Source of the DNA: Rhizopus arrhizus
Lineage: Eukaryota > Mucoromycota > Mucoromycetes > Mucorales > Rhizopodaceae
Reading direction: 5' to 3'
Length of the DNA: 64,000 nt
NCBI GenBank assembly: GCA_024220505.1
Contig: JAKZZE010000002.1
Location: 2,294,001 to 2,358,000 of the forward strand
In this document: positions 22,762-35,670 of the stretch, in pieces
Position numbering within the stretch: the stretch's first letter is position 1
Layout of the letters: each line of letters opens with the position of its first letter
Program-made: the position numbers and the translations under genes
The notes under the pieces: generated by a model
Seen by the model: only the letters and a program-made list of their open reading frames with translations
What the model was told of the DNA's origin: nothing
The model's database searches: none

Positions 22762-23597
22762 TTAACAGCATAGACTACCATTGCGAGCTGTCTTATCGGA
22801 GCGGCTTGTTAATAAAATAGAGTTGGTATCGTTCATATCAAGTTCTAGTTGTGGTATTTTAACCATTTTTGCTATTTGTGTAAATGCCTTTTCAACATTA
22901 TCCCCATTTTTTGCACTTGCTTCAAAACAAGGTATTTGCATTGTATCACTTGAATGAATCTCTGCCCAAGCTCTTGCTTGTCTTCTTGATACAACTCGAT
23001 CATCAACATCAATCTTATTTCCAATGATAAGCAGAGGAAAGTTCTTGGCTTCTTCTAAAGGTAAAGATGACTGCTTCAAGAAATCCTCTCTCCACCTTTC
23101 TAATATATACTTAGTCTCTCTCTTTCTTTGTATGATTGTAAACTAACCCAAATGCTGAAAGGATAAATAGTTGTTGACATCATAGACCAATATACATGCG
23201 TCGGCTCCTCTGTAATAAGCAACACCTAAAGATTGAAATCTTTCTTGTCCTGCTGTATCCCATATTTGCATCATTACTTTCTTTCCATCATTGGTTTCAA
23301 CTTCTTTTGTTATAAAGTCAGCTCCTACAAGTAATATTATTACTAGATCATATAAAGTAACCATCGTTTACCTATAGTGGCTTTATATGCATCGGTAAAC
23401 TTTTTGTGAATATACTATGACCAAAATGTTATACACACATTCACTTCTTCTTGCTCTTTTTATTACTTGATTTCGAAGACTTGTCTATTTTCTCCCCTCT
23501 AAATTGTTAGCATACAAAAAAGAATATTAAATGAAATGATTACCTTGCCTACACCACCATCACCTATCAATACTACTTTAAGTATATCTTTATACAT
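22762..23597 (-). CDS. YPT7: Rab7/Ypt7-like small GTPase, five exons
   Basis: Minus-strand exons 23597-23544, 23484-23467, 23414-23372, 23324-23148 and 23099-22762 sum to 209 aa. The protein starts [18 protein letters not shown]. The second exon is only 18 nt (TSLRNQ). G motifs are complete: GDGGVGKTSL, effector [22 protein letters not shown] and SAKN. The C-terminal CC is the geranylgeranylation site. [20 protein letters not shown] and the [10 protein letters not shown] block are Rab7-like, suggesting a role in fusion to the vacuole/late endosome. The C-terminal hypervariable region and MYKDILK start differ from canonical Ypt7, so a Rab7 paralogue is possible. Confidence 0.9.
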
Positions 23598-24159
23598 TGT
23601 TTAATAAGAAAGTGAAAAAGAGAGAAAACAATGAGTGTAGTTTATTTAATTTTATCATCAGGTGATACAATCAGTCATGCTATGTGCACCCACAGCAGGG
23701 CTTATTTGACAAAAAAGGAAATCGTGGACTTTTTAAAATGAATTTTTGAAATAAAAAAAATTATGCTGCCTACTTGAGAAAATGTAAAAGCTGTTTTGGA
23801 AACATGATAGTCTTTTTCCAAAAAAATAAAGGCAACGGCCACAGAATAAAATTAGGCACATTCTCTATCCCCGACAGTCTGCTAGAGTAACTTGTGAAGA
23901 AGCTTCTACAATCTGAGGAGTCAAAGAGCCGCTGCCATCCAAATGTCTTATTTTAACACCATATCTTGCTTTTTTTTTAATAAAGAACCTGCTGTTGATC
24001 CTCTTTTGATAAATTCATGTGATAAATCAGAGCAAAGTAAATGCACCAATTCTCTTGATGTCGTTCCTGCTTTAATCGACATGTTTCTTTTTACAAGAAT
24101 GAAGCATGTCAGAGTTATTAAGAGAATATAATTTTTATTTAAAGCTATATAGCTTAAAA
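23598..24159. other. intergenic region between Rab7-like gene and Tc1 relic
   Basis: It holds the Rab7-like promoter and the 3' flank of the first transposon relic. No gene is recognised; the short ORFs on both strands at about 23943-24208 partly overlap the relic. Confidence 0.4.
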
Positions 24160-24530
24160 GGATGGATGATTCAAGCAATCTTCTCAGTTGGCAGCAGAAT
24201 TTCTGCAAAAGCCTTTCAAGTCACTAAAGAGGACATGATTGTACGCATCTTGGATTCGTGTTGTCAAGTTTTTTTTTTCTCCCGAAAACCTTTTTCTTTT
24301 TAACTTGCTCTTGCAAACTGACCAAAATTGTCCAATAGGATTCAGTTCAGGGAAATATGGAAAAAGATACGAGCAGGTATATCCACGCTTGTCAAGACAT
24401 TTTTAAATATTGCTGTATATATGTGTTGATGCATTGCCCAAGCTCAAGTAATGGCTCTTGAACTCTTCATGGCAATCCACTGTGTCCAACGCATTCGCAG
24501 TAAAATTGGAGTAATGACCTTTAAATGTCA
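24160..24530 (-). pseudogene. Tc1/mariner transposase relic, copy 1 (C-terminal catalytic part)
   Basis: On the minus strand a broken reading aligns well with the better preserved copy at 25.4-26.4 kb. GHYSNFTANALDTVDCHEEF matches the block GHYFDFVASIMDTMN, then RGYTCSYLFPYFPELNPIGQ matches RGYSCIYFPPYSPALNPIEK, and LFSDLKGFCRNSAAN is the C-terminal block. There is an in-frame stop after THIYSNI and a frameshift after KSKLK. The second catalytic Asp is replaced (LGN instead of MDN) and the catalytic Glu is Gly (NPIG), so this copy is dead. Sequence further upstream to about 25.3 kb may belong to the same insertion but has decayed beyond recognition. Confidence 0.8.
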
Positions 24531-25377
24531 TACTTGGGAAATTTATGTTGCCGTAAGAAGTCGCGTTTTTCCCACTTTTCACATTTTTGGTTTTTTATTC
24601 CTGCTGCTTTCATGGTTCTTGTTTTTACTTTGCATTATGAGAAAAAACTACAAGGGGAACGCAAGGGAAGAAAAACGATACATGCAAAATCCAGCTCATT
24701 GTCACAAGGAGGGTTCTTGGATAAGTGTCCGTATTGTCAGTCGTTGTTTGCCGTATAGCTCAACTGACTTCCCTTCAACATTAGTTTTGATCTTTTTGTT
24801 GCCTTCAGACAAAAACGTTGGCGGCCAGCGTAGCAATGGCTGCCCTAAAAAACGAGGCAAAATCCGAGGCTTTTGTGATTTGCATACTTCTAAATAAGTC
24901 AGCAACGCCAAGGTCGACGCGTCTGGTGAGATGGATGCTGTGTTCATGATTGTTTCTTTGAGTTTCTCAAGCACGAGACGTTTTGACAAGATGACGATGG
25001 CGACAGCTTGCAGAATACAGCATCCCGTTTTTGCATTGCATTTGTTTGACACACCATAAGCTTAGTTACCGGGTATATCCACAATTGTAAAGATGGTGGC
25101 GGGTTGCAAAAGATCAGAGTTAAATCCATCCAATGTAGCCCGTCAAGAGTGGTACGTGCTGCCTATGTCAAACCCAGACGACAGCTGTCGAAGCGTCAAT
25201 ATATTCAATGGGCCATCTCAGGACGGTTGTTGTATTTCATATTCCTTTTTGAAACTGATCTTTATTTAAAAGGTTGTCCAAAAAAAAGGATCAAGGTAGA
25301 AACTTGAAATGTAGCTAATTATAGCTCCCAAAAGAATGATGGCAAGAATGTTACTTCAGATAATACAAACCAGAAGA

Positions 25378-26445
25378 CAAAAGAAAGTTCTTCTTTCTGG
25401 TTTTTGAAAAAAGCATGAGTGTCAAAAACGCCGCTAAAGAGCTAAAGATACTGTCTACCACAGCACAAATGTGATATAAGAAAGGAAGAGAAAGCTTGGA
25501 AGATGATATTGATGTAGACGAAAGAAAACCAGGAAGCGATAGACCGGCTGGGCGTCCATCAATTTTGAGTGATGCGCATAAAGATTGTTTAATAAAAGCA
25601 ATCGACAACAATCCTGCTATGATTATAGTCGAAATGATGGAGACCATGACCAGCGAGTTCATGGGCCTTAAGATTTCCAAAATCACAGTTTATGCCTTTG
25701 CCACTAACAAGTACAACATCAGCTTCAAAAGAGCTTCATTTCATCCAGTTGAGAGGAACACTCCTAAGAGGATTGAGGAGAGATATGAATGGGTCCAATC
25801 TTGGTCACATACTGATATAGATTTTATGAGTAACTGCGTTTTCATCGATGAATCTGCATTTCATATTAATATGAAGCACACTTGTGTTGGATTTAGAAAA
25901 GAAGAACCCGCTATTGTCACTGTTACAAAAATAAGAGCAAGAACTATTACAATCCTTGGTGCCATCTCCACTTTCGGTGTAATTAATGTAAAAATTACGA
26001 AGCCCAAAGCAGCCAAATCATCCAAAAAGAGAAAACTAGCAGGCAGCAATGCAATGAAAAGCAATCAGCAAGGAGAGGGTGGCCATTATTTCGATTTTGT
26101 TGCTAGCATCATGGATACAATGAATCAATATGATGAAATCAAAAACAATTACATTACAATGGATAACGTCTCTATCCATACATATCAAAATACAAAGAAT
26201 TGTATTGAAAGCAGGGGATATAGCTGTATTTACTTCCCACCTTATTCACCTGCGCTCAATCCAATTGAAAAGCTTTGGGTAGTCTGTAAAAGTAAAGTTA
26301 AACAAGAAACACTTCTAAAAGAAGAGACATTTACTTCAAGAATAATAGAAGCTTGTAACAAAGCGCCTATAACTTAAAAATACTTTTGTTAGCATTCTCG
26401 TAATTTCCTTGACGGTTGTTTAAATCGTAAGTTTATATGTATATA
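25378..26445 (+). pseudogene. Tc1/mariner (DD34E) transposase, copy 2, nearly intact but interrupted
   Basis: The transposase reading starts near 25378 (KRKFFFLVFEKSMSVKNAAK), with a helix-turn-helix DNA-binding part, and is interrupted by a TGA at 25472-25474 where related copies have Trp. A long open frame then continues to a TAA at 26375-26377. It contains the DDE endonuclease: FIDESAFHIN (first Asp), YITMDNVSIH (second Asp) and SPALNPIEKLW (Glu), with 34 residues between the second Asp and the Glu, as in Tc1 elements. Beyond the TAA, a degenerate C-terminal block with another stop (FC, then HSRNFLDGCLN) corresponds to the end of copy 3. No ATG opens the long frame. Clear terminal inverted repeats were not found by eye. 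Confidence 0.85.
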
Positions 26446-27852
26446 TTGTATACTAAACACAGTATGCTTAGTCTCACGTTAAATAAGTCAATGGAGGCAA
26501 TTATATTAAATCAGAGTAAATTTGTAGATCAGTATACACATTTTATTATTGGATAATGAATTGAAGAAATCATTTCCATCCAACATCCATATTTTGTGGT
26601 AATGCAAAGTTATGCTCAAGTGACTAGAGAAGTTATCCCAAAAAAGGCGCAATTTAGAGAAAATATTAGTATAAAAAAAAGATTTATATGTTTTTAGAAC
26701 GGACAAAATGTATGCTTTCTTATTGAAGCTGAGGCTGGTCAAGCAAAAGGAGTATTAGCGCCAAGTTTAAGAGAAACGACTGTCACGATGCTCAGGGTCA
26801 TCTCCTTTGAAGGCATTGGTGATATTTCCTTGTGAAAAGCTGCGATAGTTCAAGAACTTAGCACAAGGAAAGTCTCTCTTTGGGCGATTTTGTTTTGCTG
26901 TACAAGAAAAAAGACATTTTTTTTATCTGCAAACTCACTGCCATAAAGCGAATGGGAATGATTTATTAAATGAAATCCATTTATTCTTTCTTGCACAGTG
27001 CACACTAAAATATCTTTTAAAAGTAAGGGCATGTGCTTAAAGAAAGGCGTGGCATATGGCATTTGACGGCGACGGAGCAATTTTTGCAACCGTTCAAGGA
27101 AACATTGATCATCGTTAGGTTCAGTCTCTATTTCTGTTTGATGATGTAAATAGTCTATTTCAAACGAAAATTCACAGATTATTAACCATCGAATAGTCTA
27201 TAAAATTAGGAATTCTGACGAGCGAGGTCTCAACTGGAGATAATTTTAAAGGAACGAGAATGGACCTTCAATAGTAAGAGGGTAAAATTGAATATTTGAT
27301 ACGCAAAAAAAATTCGGAGCATACGCTTTTTTTTTTTTTTGCTTATTGATATCTCCACAATGTTACACTCATAATAGGTATTTGATGATTTATAACTTTC
27401 ATATGAGCCAGATCAATTTGTTGCTTGTATGCTTCTTGATAGTTTCTAGTTGTCTTGTAGTTATAACTATGGCAATAGTTTTGATAGCTTGTTTATTTAT
27501 CCGTCTTTAAAAAAGGATTTTAGATCCTTTTGTCCATAGGTGAATTTAATAATCCACTCAATCAAGACAGAATTCTATATTTTTGTAATAGTCTAAATAC
27601 CTGAGAAAATCTATTTAAAGATATAAAACTTTTATTATTTATTGGCTACAGTTACTTTAGAAAGTTTTGTATTTTAAGGAAAGGTTTACGGAAAATTATT
27701 TTACCGCGGGGTTTTATGTATAGGCTTCACAAAATTTGTCATAGGTTTTCTCAGGCAGAGATTGAAGTAATACTGCTTTTTTTTTCTTTACTGAAGATAA
27801 TTAAATATATTTATATTGCTGTTTTCTCTTAAAATATCTTTTATTTTTAAAC
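26446..27852. other. 1.4-kb AT-rich region with an unrecognised minus-strand ORF
   Basis: The region lies between the Tc1 relic and the alpha/beta hydrolase gene. On the minus strand, a frame from about 27195 down to 26853 is open for about 110 codons. It includes LERLQKLLRRRQMPYATPFF and LLLKDILVCTVQERINGFHL, and it follows an acceptor-like TTTTATAG. I do not recognise it, and no upstream exon joins cleanly. It could be the last exon of an orphan gene or a gene fragment left by transposon activity. Confidence 0.3.
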
Positions 27853-29228
27853 ATGCGTCTTATTCCTACCTCGACTCATATCATCCCAGTTCATCCTGCA
27901 ACTGATGGTTGGGACGTTCAAAAGTTAGCTGTAGAAAAACATGAGTTTCCTTCACCAGCGACAAGTCATCAAAAAATTGCTTTTTTATTCTCACATTCCA
28001 ATGGATTTCATAAAGAGGCTTATCATCCCTTAATAAGAAGATTCAAAGATCAATTAAGAAGCTTAAAAGAATATGATCATACTGATATTCATATTATCGC
28101 TTGGGATTCTCGTTTTCACGGTGATTCGGCTCGATTAAATCAGGGCGAATTTATGCCAACATGTAGGCTTATGTTTTATTTCATCTGGCAGAGATATTCA
28201 TTACCTTTTACCTAGATAGATGGCTTGACAATGCATTGGATGCTAAACAGGTTATTGATAAGCTGGAGTTAAAGCAAAACTATGATCAATTCATCGGCGT
28301 CGGCCACAGCTTCGGTGCTACGTCCATGTAAGAAAAGATTTTTTTTCTAAAGTAAAAACTAGGCTAACTTAACAAATATAGGGCTCTTTTAGAGTCTTTT
28401 TATCCTCATACATTTGATGCACTTTGCTTACTTGAACCTGTATTGAAAAATGAATTTATCCCTACAAAAATCAGAGAAACCAGTGATGTATATGCTTCTC
28501 GTACTCGAAGAGATGAATGGCCTAATAGGTAATTCTTTTTTCAGCAAAAGTAGGCATGGATTAAGATTGCGTTATAAAATAGGGAAGAATGTCAAAAGTT
28601 TTTACTGAAAAGGCCATTTTGGAGACAGTTTCATCCTGAGGCATTGGAAAACTATGTGGTGAGAGGGTGTTTTTCTTGAAATATAATATCCAACTAAATA
28701 AGCTCACAGAATTATGGAATGTACGATACCGATCAAGGCACTATTAAACTCAAGTGCCCTAAAGAGCATGAAACAGTAAAAAGAGAGAGAAATAGCTGGA
28801 CCGTACATTTCAGGTACTAACCATTATTCTTTTATCAAAGCTTATATTTTCAAATGCAAACGCAGAGGGTTTTATAACATACAATACAATGAAAACATTA
28901 GAGATACCCACTCACTGCACCTTTGCCTTCGATTCTTTTATGTAAACTATACTGAAGCATATTTATTTTACATCTATTGCTTAGTTTGACAATCATTTTT
29001 AATAGGTTTGACGTAAACTTAACAGAGTCTCTTATTCAGTCAAATCCAAAAAATATTACCATTGGATGTATTAAGGGAGGACATATGGTGCCTTGCGAAA
29101 ATCCCGATAGTATTAGTACGTATTCCATTACACATAATTTGAGTTGGATTAATAATCTTTTTATAGTTCCTCAAATAATGAAGTTGATAGAACGCTTGAA
29201 TAGAATAAAACAAACCTCAAAATTGTAG
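27853..29228 (+). CDS. alpha/beta hydrolase with C-terminal peroxisomal signal (Lpx1-like)
   Basis: My model has seven exons: 27853-28162, 28216-28327, 28382-28528, 28583-28658, 28710-28813, 29006-29115, 29167-29228. They sum to 306 aa in phase. The fold is seen in AFLFSHSNGFHKEAYHPLIR (oxyanion strand), IIAWDSRFHGDSA, the nucleophile elbow GVGHSFGATSM with catalytic Ser, and the late GGHMVPCENPD with the probable catalytic His. The protein ends KQTSKL, a canonical PTS1, so import into the peroxisome is expected. It resembles fungal peroxisomal lipase/toxin-biosynthesis-type hydrolases. The 192-bp intron 28814-29005 is longer than the others and contains a stop-free block that could be an alternative exon. 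Substrate unknown. Confidence 0.85.
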
Positions 29229-29798
29229 GCCATTTTGCTGTATAGAAGTCATCCTCTTTAAAGAACCAAATCACAATAAATAATCTACGCAAATATGTGT
29301 TATTTGGTTTGAAAATTATAAAATACTTATTATCCAAAGGATTGGTTATGGCAAAAGTAGAGTTCTCTTCATATTGATGCTTTCAAATGAATATCCTATG
29401 CATTAATTTGCTATTGTAAATGCTTTGGAAAGTGTTTTATAATGCCAACTACCTTTTTCGTGCTGTTTTCTCTATTTATCCTCTCTAATAATACCATTTC
29501 GTACATGGAAAAAGAGTAACTGAGAAGGCCTTGCACCAAATCTCTTTCAGCAACTTTTCAAAAAATACTTTTGCTTTAACAAAGTGGTAATTCAATGCTC
29601 GCATGGGCTATTAAAACGCAAATACCCAAAAAAAAGTAATTTGTCAAAGGAACAACAGGCTGGTACGTCTGATCCGAAAGTACCTATTTTGACAAACGAG
29701 AATAGTTATCCAATCACAATTGTATCGCTCTTTTAAATATTTATTAAGCTCTGGATACTTCTTTTCTCGTAACTTTTTATTTCATCCTGAAACAAGAA
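29229..29798. other. intergenic region upstream of PCM1
   Basis: 570 bp of AT-rich spacer with no ORF or repeat of note. It must contain the promoter of the phosphoacetylglucosamine mutase gene. Confidence 0.4.
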
Positions 29799-31893
29799 AT
29801 GACTTTTGACTTTACTGCTCTTAAAGAAAACATTATTCTTCACGAAGTCAAAGACTTTAAATATACTTATGGTACTGCTGGCTTTAGATCAAAGTAATAT
29901 CAATACGTACATATTTAAAAGCACACGCAATACTAAAAAAGAAGAACATCTCAGGGCTGACGTGTTGGGTTCCGTAATGTACAAAGTTGCCATTTTAGCT
30001 GCTTTACGCTCAAAAAAACTTCAAGGCTCTACTATTGGTGTCATGATCACCGCCTCTCACAACCCTGAAGAAGTATATATACAATAAAACAAGTAATATG
30101 TGGGGGACTTACGCAAATTTTTAGGATAATGGTGTCAAATTAGTCGATCCTCGTGGTGAAATGCTCGAACAATCTTGGGAGGTCTATGCTACTCAACTTG
30201 CCAATGCTGATAACGGAGAAAGTTTAGTTCAAGTTATCAATGAGATCATTTCCAACAACAAGATTGATCTGGAAACACCTGCCTCTGTTATTTATGCACA
30301 TGATACCAGGTAAACAATTGCACGTTCTTTTCATGCTTTGTTCACTAAAGAAAATACAAATAGACCCAGTTGTGCCCATTTGGTAAAATGTCTTGAACGT
30401 GGCCTTGAAGCTGCAGGTGCAAAGACAACCAACTTTGGTTTAAAGACAACACCCATGCTTCACTATCTTGTTCGCTGTATCAATACACAAGGAACAAGTG
30501 ATGCTTACGGAGAGCCTACTGAAGAAGGCTACTATAAAAAGTTGGCAAATGCATTTGTTGCTGCCGTAGTAAGTTGAAAGAAATGATAAAGTAGGGATTT
30601 TCATTCACGGTCAACGGAAATTTATTTTAAATAGAAAGGCAAAGCACGCTTATCTACTTTACAAGTCGATTGTGCAAATGGTGTTGGTGCTCCTAAACTT
30701 TATGAGTTCACCAAATACATCTCTTCTGATATTTTATCTGTGAATGTCGTAAATGATCAAATCACTGCTCTTGGACAACTCAACAAGAACGTAAGTTTTT
30801 ATATGTAAAGGAAGGAGAGAGAGGGTTCATGAAGCTAACATCAATCTTCTGCAGTGTGGTGCCGATTTCGTTAAAACTCAACAACGCGCCCCAGGTGGTG
30901 TTTCTGGTGCTCCTGGCGAGAGATACTGTTCTTATGATGGCGATGCTGACCGTATCGTCTATTACTATGTCGCTTCTGATGGTACCTTTAAGCTTTTGGA
31001 TGGTGACAAGATTGCTGGTCTTGCTGCTCACTTTATTGCAAACCTTCTCGATGAAGCAGGCATTGAATCTATCAAGGTGGGTGTTGTCCAAACTGCCTAT
31101 GCCAATGGTAGCTCTACCAACTACCTCACTAAAGTTTTGGTATGTTTAAAAAAAGGCACTTTTAAAGACTGTGTTTGACAAAACATGATTTATAGAAAGT
31201 ACCCGTCTCTTGTGTATCTACTGGTGTTAAACACCTTCATCATGAAGCTGAAAAGTATGATATTGGCGTATATTTTGAAGCTAATGGTCATGGCACTGTA
31301 CTTTTCAGTCCTAATGCGCTCACCACGATTAGTACTGCTGAAGCGTAAGTTGTACATGTAAAAAAAATACATGAAAACTCAGATTTTTTGTCTAGTGAGA
31401 CACCTGCCCAAAACCAAGCCATCACACAACTTAAAGCCCTGACAGAACTTATTAATCAAACTGTTGGCGATGCTATCTCTGATATGCTTTTGGTAGAAGC
31501 CATTCTTACTAACCTTCAATGGAGCTTAGAAGAATGGGATCAAGCTTATACTGATCTTCCTAATCGTCTTGTTAAGGTTGTGGTATCAGATAGACACATC
31601 TTTAAAACCACCAATGCCGAACGTCAATTGGTTGAACCCATTGGACTTCAAACTGAAATTGATAGTCTTGTTGCAAAGTATAGCAATGGCCGTTCATTTG
31701 TTCGGTAAGAAAAAGAAAAAAAAAAAAAGATAAAGAGAAGTTGGTTGACTTGTATACTTTTAGTGCCTCTGGTACAGAAGATGCTGTTAGAGTTTATGCT
31801 GAAGCTGCTACACGAGCAGAAACAGATGATCTTGCATTCAAGGTTGCTCAACTCGTTTATGATCGCGCTGGTGGTGTAGGCGCTCGCCCTTAA
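29799..31893 (+). CDS. PCM1: phosphoacetylglucosamine mutase
   Basis: Nine exons (29799-29893, 29955-30072, 30125-30309, 30364-30568, 30635-30790, 30855-31139, 31196-31344, 31396-31704, 31764-31893) sum to 543 aa. The enzyme converts GlcNAc-6-P to GlcNAc-1-P on the way to UDP-GlcNAc, the precursor of chitin, glycoproteins and GPI anchors. The active-site phosphoserine loop is TASHNPEE, the Mg-binding loop DGDADR, the sugar-binding loop EANGHGT and the phosphate-binding loop [12 protein letters not shown], all intact. The protein starts [20 protein letters not shown]. Its end is only about 50 bp from the convergent ER metallopeptidase gene. Confidence 0.96.
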
Positions 31894-31943
31894 AAATAAA
31901 TAATTATGTGTATACAGATTTATTATAAAAGGAATTTTTTTTT

Positions 31944-34900
31944 CTAAAGTTCCCAAATCTTGACAACCGAACTAAGCCAAGTAGTTGATGTCCAAGGGGG
32001 CAAATTCTTTTGAACGACAGACATAATACCTACGTTGCCCACCAATCGCTCTTCGCCTGTGTTGGCGAAACCTTCTTTTTCTAAAGCTGTAAATTCAAAA
32101 CGAACCTTCCATTCATTCTTTAATGCCTTTTCGTATTCGGTTGGAGGTACCTTGAAGGACAAGTCAAGCGTCCAACCATCATTACCGTATCCGCTGACGT
32201 GACGAACAACATAGTGAGATGAGCTCTCCAGTGGCTTTTCATCGCCAATGCTCCAATCAACCACGTGACCGTCAAAGGCCATCACAGTCCAGGTATAGGT
32301 AGGTGCCAAACAGACAATGGAAAAGGATCGAATACCCGTCTGGGGATCAAAGTGATCATCAAAGACCTTCATCTCGGGAAAGGGACCAGGCAAGGCCTGA
32401 ACGATGTCGGTCAGGTTACTCTTTGAACGAATATAGGGTTTGGCATCAAATCGGTATCCACCGAGGAAGGCACTAAAGGGATAAATAGAGTCCCACTCGT
32501 TCATGTTGTTGGGCGTGCCGCGTGTCTCTGCCTTGACACCCAATTCAGTTTCGAGTGAGTTGACGATGGTTTGGATGTAGGGTCCGTGATCTGCTTGAGC
32601 GACACCGATTGTGATTTCACCAGATGTGAGGTTCTTGAGCTGTTGAATAAATCTGTGAACGTGTTAGATTCTTTTTGTATGAGAGAAAGTCAAGTCACTT
32701 ACAGTCGTTTTGGATGCAACTCATCATAAGGAAAAGCCCAGCCACCAAACGTGCCACCGCCCACATACACTGCGACCAAGACAGCAGTTTGGAATAATAG
32801 CAAGAGAATAATGATCTTCTTGAGCACTGCTTTTCCGAATCGATGTACGTGAGCCACTGAAGGAAGGGAGACCATGAAGACAATCATGCCGTAGATGACA
32901 GCAACAATGATATCCACAGGTGTCTCTACACCCATACGACCCGTGAGAGGCACAAAGAGATCAACCAAGGCATAGGCATAATCAGAGTATAAGAAGGAAA
33001 GGAGAAAACTGCAGAGGACATAAACCGCCGAGCTCACCTGAGGCAAATAAATCTTGGAAGGTGCAGGGCGCATGGTTTCATTTAGGATACAGGCGATGAG
33101 TAAGACAAGACAATAAAGCCAAAAGATGTAAGAACTGGCTATGCCAGTTAAGGTGGAAAGAAAAGTACAGAGGGCGAAAAAGAAGACGAGTGAGTTCAAG
33201 GTACCGTATTCGATATCAAAATGGGTAGGTCCGGGTAAGGCATAGGAGAGATACTGTACGGCATAAGCACCAACAAGGCCCATAGGACTGAAGATCAATG
33301 CACCGTACCATTCGTGTTTGAACCAAGCCATATGACGATTAAAAAAGTCGGAAGTGATCAAGAGTGCGATGCTGATGGGCAAGACAAGTGAACAAACCAT
33401 ACTGAGAAAGATGGACAGAACAGATTTGGTATAAGAGAGCACAATGTTGGGCACAGAGCGGTAAGGCGAAGATCGATGAGTCTTGGAGGTAACATAACCA
33501 AAATAAATGGCGACGAATGCGACAGTCAACATTTGAATGGTGTATGCTGTAGACCAAGAATAGACAAAGAAAAAGAGACCTTGGAAATCAAAAAAGACAA
33601 CCTCACTCGAGGGCTTGATGTCGATCAGTGAAGCATTCTGAGCCAAATAATTGACGATGGCCAAAGTATTCTCACCCAGATGTTGAATGGCACCTGGTTC
33701 GAGATATTGAGGGATATCCAGATGAGTGTGATAGAGGTAAGAGTTTTTATAGATGGCCATGTCGATACCAGTCAAGTTGCCGTACTGAACAAACTGTCTA
33801 AAGTCAGTATCAGATAAAATCAAACCTGTTCTGAAAACATCATTTGCCTAATATAAAGAGTTTTAACGTCTTTCTTTTCTTCTCATATACAATCATACGC
33901 TACCATAACAGTACCATGAGGATAAGGTACTTGTTTATATGCCTCTACCATTTCTCGAGAATTGGCTTGAAATAGAATTTCTCTACCGGTCGTACCACAC
34001 GCGTCAACGTTGACAACAGAACGAATGCTATCCAAAAAATAAGTCGACTGCCAAACATAATCACTCATCCCCTTCTTACGTGTCTTTGATTTCATGCATA
34101 GTGATAAAAGCATGTGAAGCATCCTGTAAAGATTCTTCAGCGCCATTGAATACTATAGGTGAACATGAGGCATGTGCATGCAATTAAAAAACTCTTTCAA
34201 ACTTACAAAATACAATAGCGTTCTTGTGAGATGACCAATCGCGTTTACTCAACGCTCGAACAATTTCCATCATCACAGCCGTTCCTGAACCATCATCTGT
34301 TGCACCTGGCGAGCCCAAGGTTGTGTCAAAATGAGAATTCAAAAGAACTGCATTCTCTTCACATGTCCGGTTTTCTGGATTTTCAGGATCAACAGGACAA
34401 GATAGACGAACAATGATATTTGTCACGTTGGTGTATGCCTTTAATACCACTGTCATTCATAAAATGTCAATATTCTCTCATTCTCTCATTCTCTTTGAAT
34501 CTTACTTTTGTCCATAATGTCAAAGCGATGAGAACTCGATCCTTGTTGAAACCAAATGTCAAACTTGGGAGATCTCGGGATTCCTTTTGCTTCAGTTTGG
34601 TATTGTTGAAGGGTATCTCTGATATATTCATAAGATTGTTTTTCTTCTACTGTACCAACAATACCTATAAAAAGTGTTCAATACCCTTCTTATTTGTAAT
34701 CACTTCAAGCATACGATAACCAACAGTTTCGCTTAAATAAGATATGGCTTTAATAGCATTCTTTTCAGAAAATTCTGTAATATTCGTCTTCAGGTTCAAT
34801 CCGAGGTGATTTACAGGGGAAGGTAACTGATAATGAAGTCGAAAAGACAGACACATGCCAGCAAAGATACTTGCAAGTACAAGTAACCATGACCGACTTA

Positions 34901-34967
34901 TTCCTTTCCATGTTCTATCGCCTGATTCAATACCTGTCGCATTGTATCGATCTTTTTCTTTTGACAT
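31944..34967 (-). CDS. ER metallopeptidase 1-like protein (M28 family, FXNA/ERMP1 type)
   Basis: A multi-exon minus-strand gene encodes a long membrane protein. The likely start is MSKEKDRYNATGIESGDRTW at 34967; an in-frame ATG further upstream at 35036 is less likely. After one transmembrane helix (SWLLVLASIFAGMCLSF) comes a lumenal M28 aminopeptidase domain: LLNSHFDTTLGSPGATDDGS (zinc His and bridging Asp), FNGAEES (catalytic Glu and ligand), VNVDACG and YHTHLDIPQYL (last zinc His). The second half has eight or more hydrophobic helices (e.g. LSIFLSMVCSLVLPISIALL), and a C-terminal lumenal domain ends SSVVKIWEL. This is the ERMP1 architecture, found in the ER membrane. The physiological substrate is unknown. 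The final exon is 31944-32653 or close to it. Confidence 0.9.
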
Positions 34968-35670
34968 TGGAATCGAACAAGAAATAATGAAAAAAAAAAA
35001 AATGCGCCTTTCTCTTTCTCCCCCTGAAAAATACAAACAACTCCGCTCGTTACCTGAATTTGTTTAGCGAAGCCTGAATGGGAATTTTTTTTTTCAATGT
35101 ACGTGCGCACAGATAAAGTCATCGTACCAAATTGGGTACTGCTGCATTGATACCTTTGACTCAATGGATTCGATCCTCAGAAAGAAAAAGAAAAAGTGAA
35201 GAAATGGAACCCAGTGTACCTTTTATTTAAAAAAAAGTTGTCCCATACGTCATATGTTTGTGCTTATCTTTGTAGTACGCCATGTTAGGCTCACTGTGCT
35301 TTTTCTGCAAATACAAGAATGTATACAAAGAATTTGTTCAGTGAACAACTGAGTATGTTTAAAGGGTCATGGAATAATAATTTGGACAAGAAACTAGAAA
35401 AGAAAATGAAGGATGTCGAGTAGCAAAGGTATCTAATTGGATGCCGTGAAAAGACAAGAATTCCCATGCAGAAAATGCTTGAGGGTTTTTGCTGTGACTT
35501 GAATTCTATGTTTACATGATGAGTCACCTTTGTGAAGGGAACACAGAAAATCCCAAACTGGGTAAAATTTAATAGATGCCACCTTGGTTTATCATTTTCT
35601 AATTCCGATGAGATAAGCTATAAAGCAGCTTGGATCGACCTGCCTTTTCTTTTCATTCATTCCACTTATC
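34968..35670. other. divergent promoter region, ERMP1-like / OTC
   Basis: About 700 bp between two divergently transcribed genes. It is AT-rich with no convincing ORF and should hold both promoters and 5' UTRs. Confidence 0.45.

Noticed and set aside
24451..24897. Plus-strand ORF of 148 codons with a hydrophobic stretch
   Set aside because: It partly overlaps the transposase relic on the other strand, has no family resemblance and an irregular composition.
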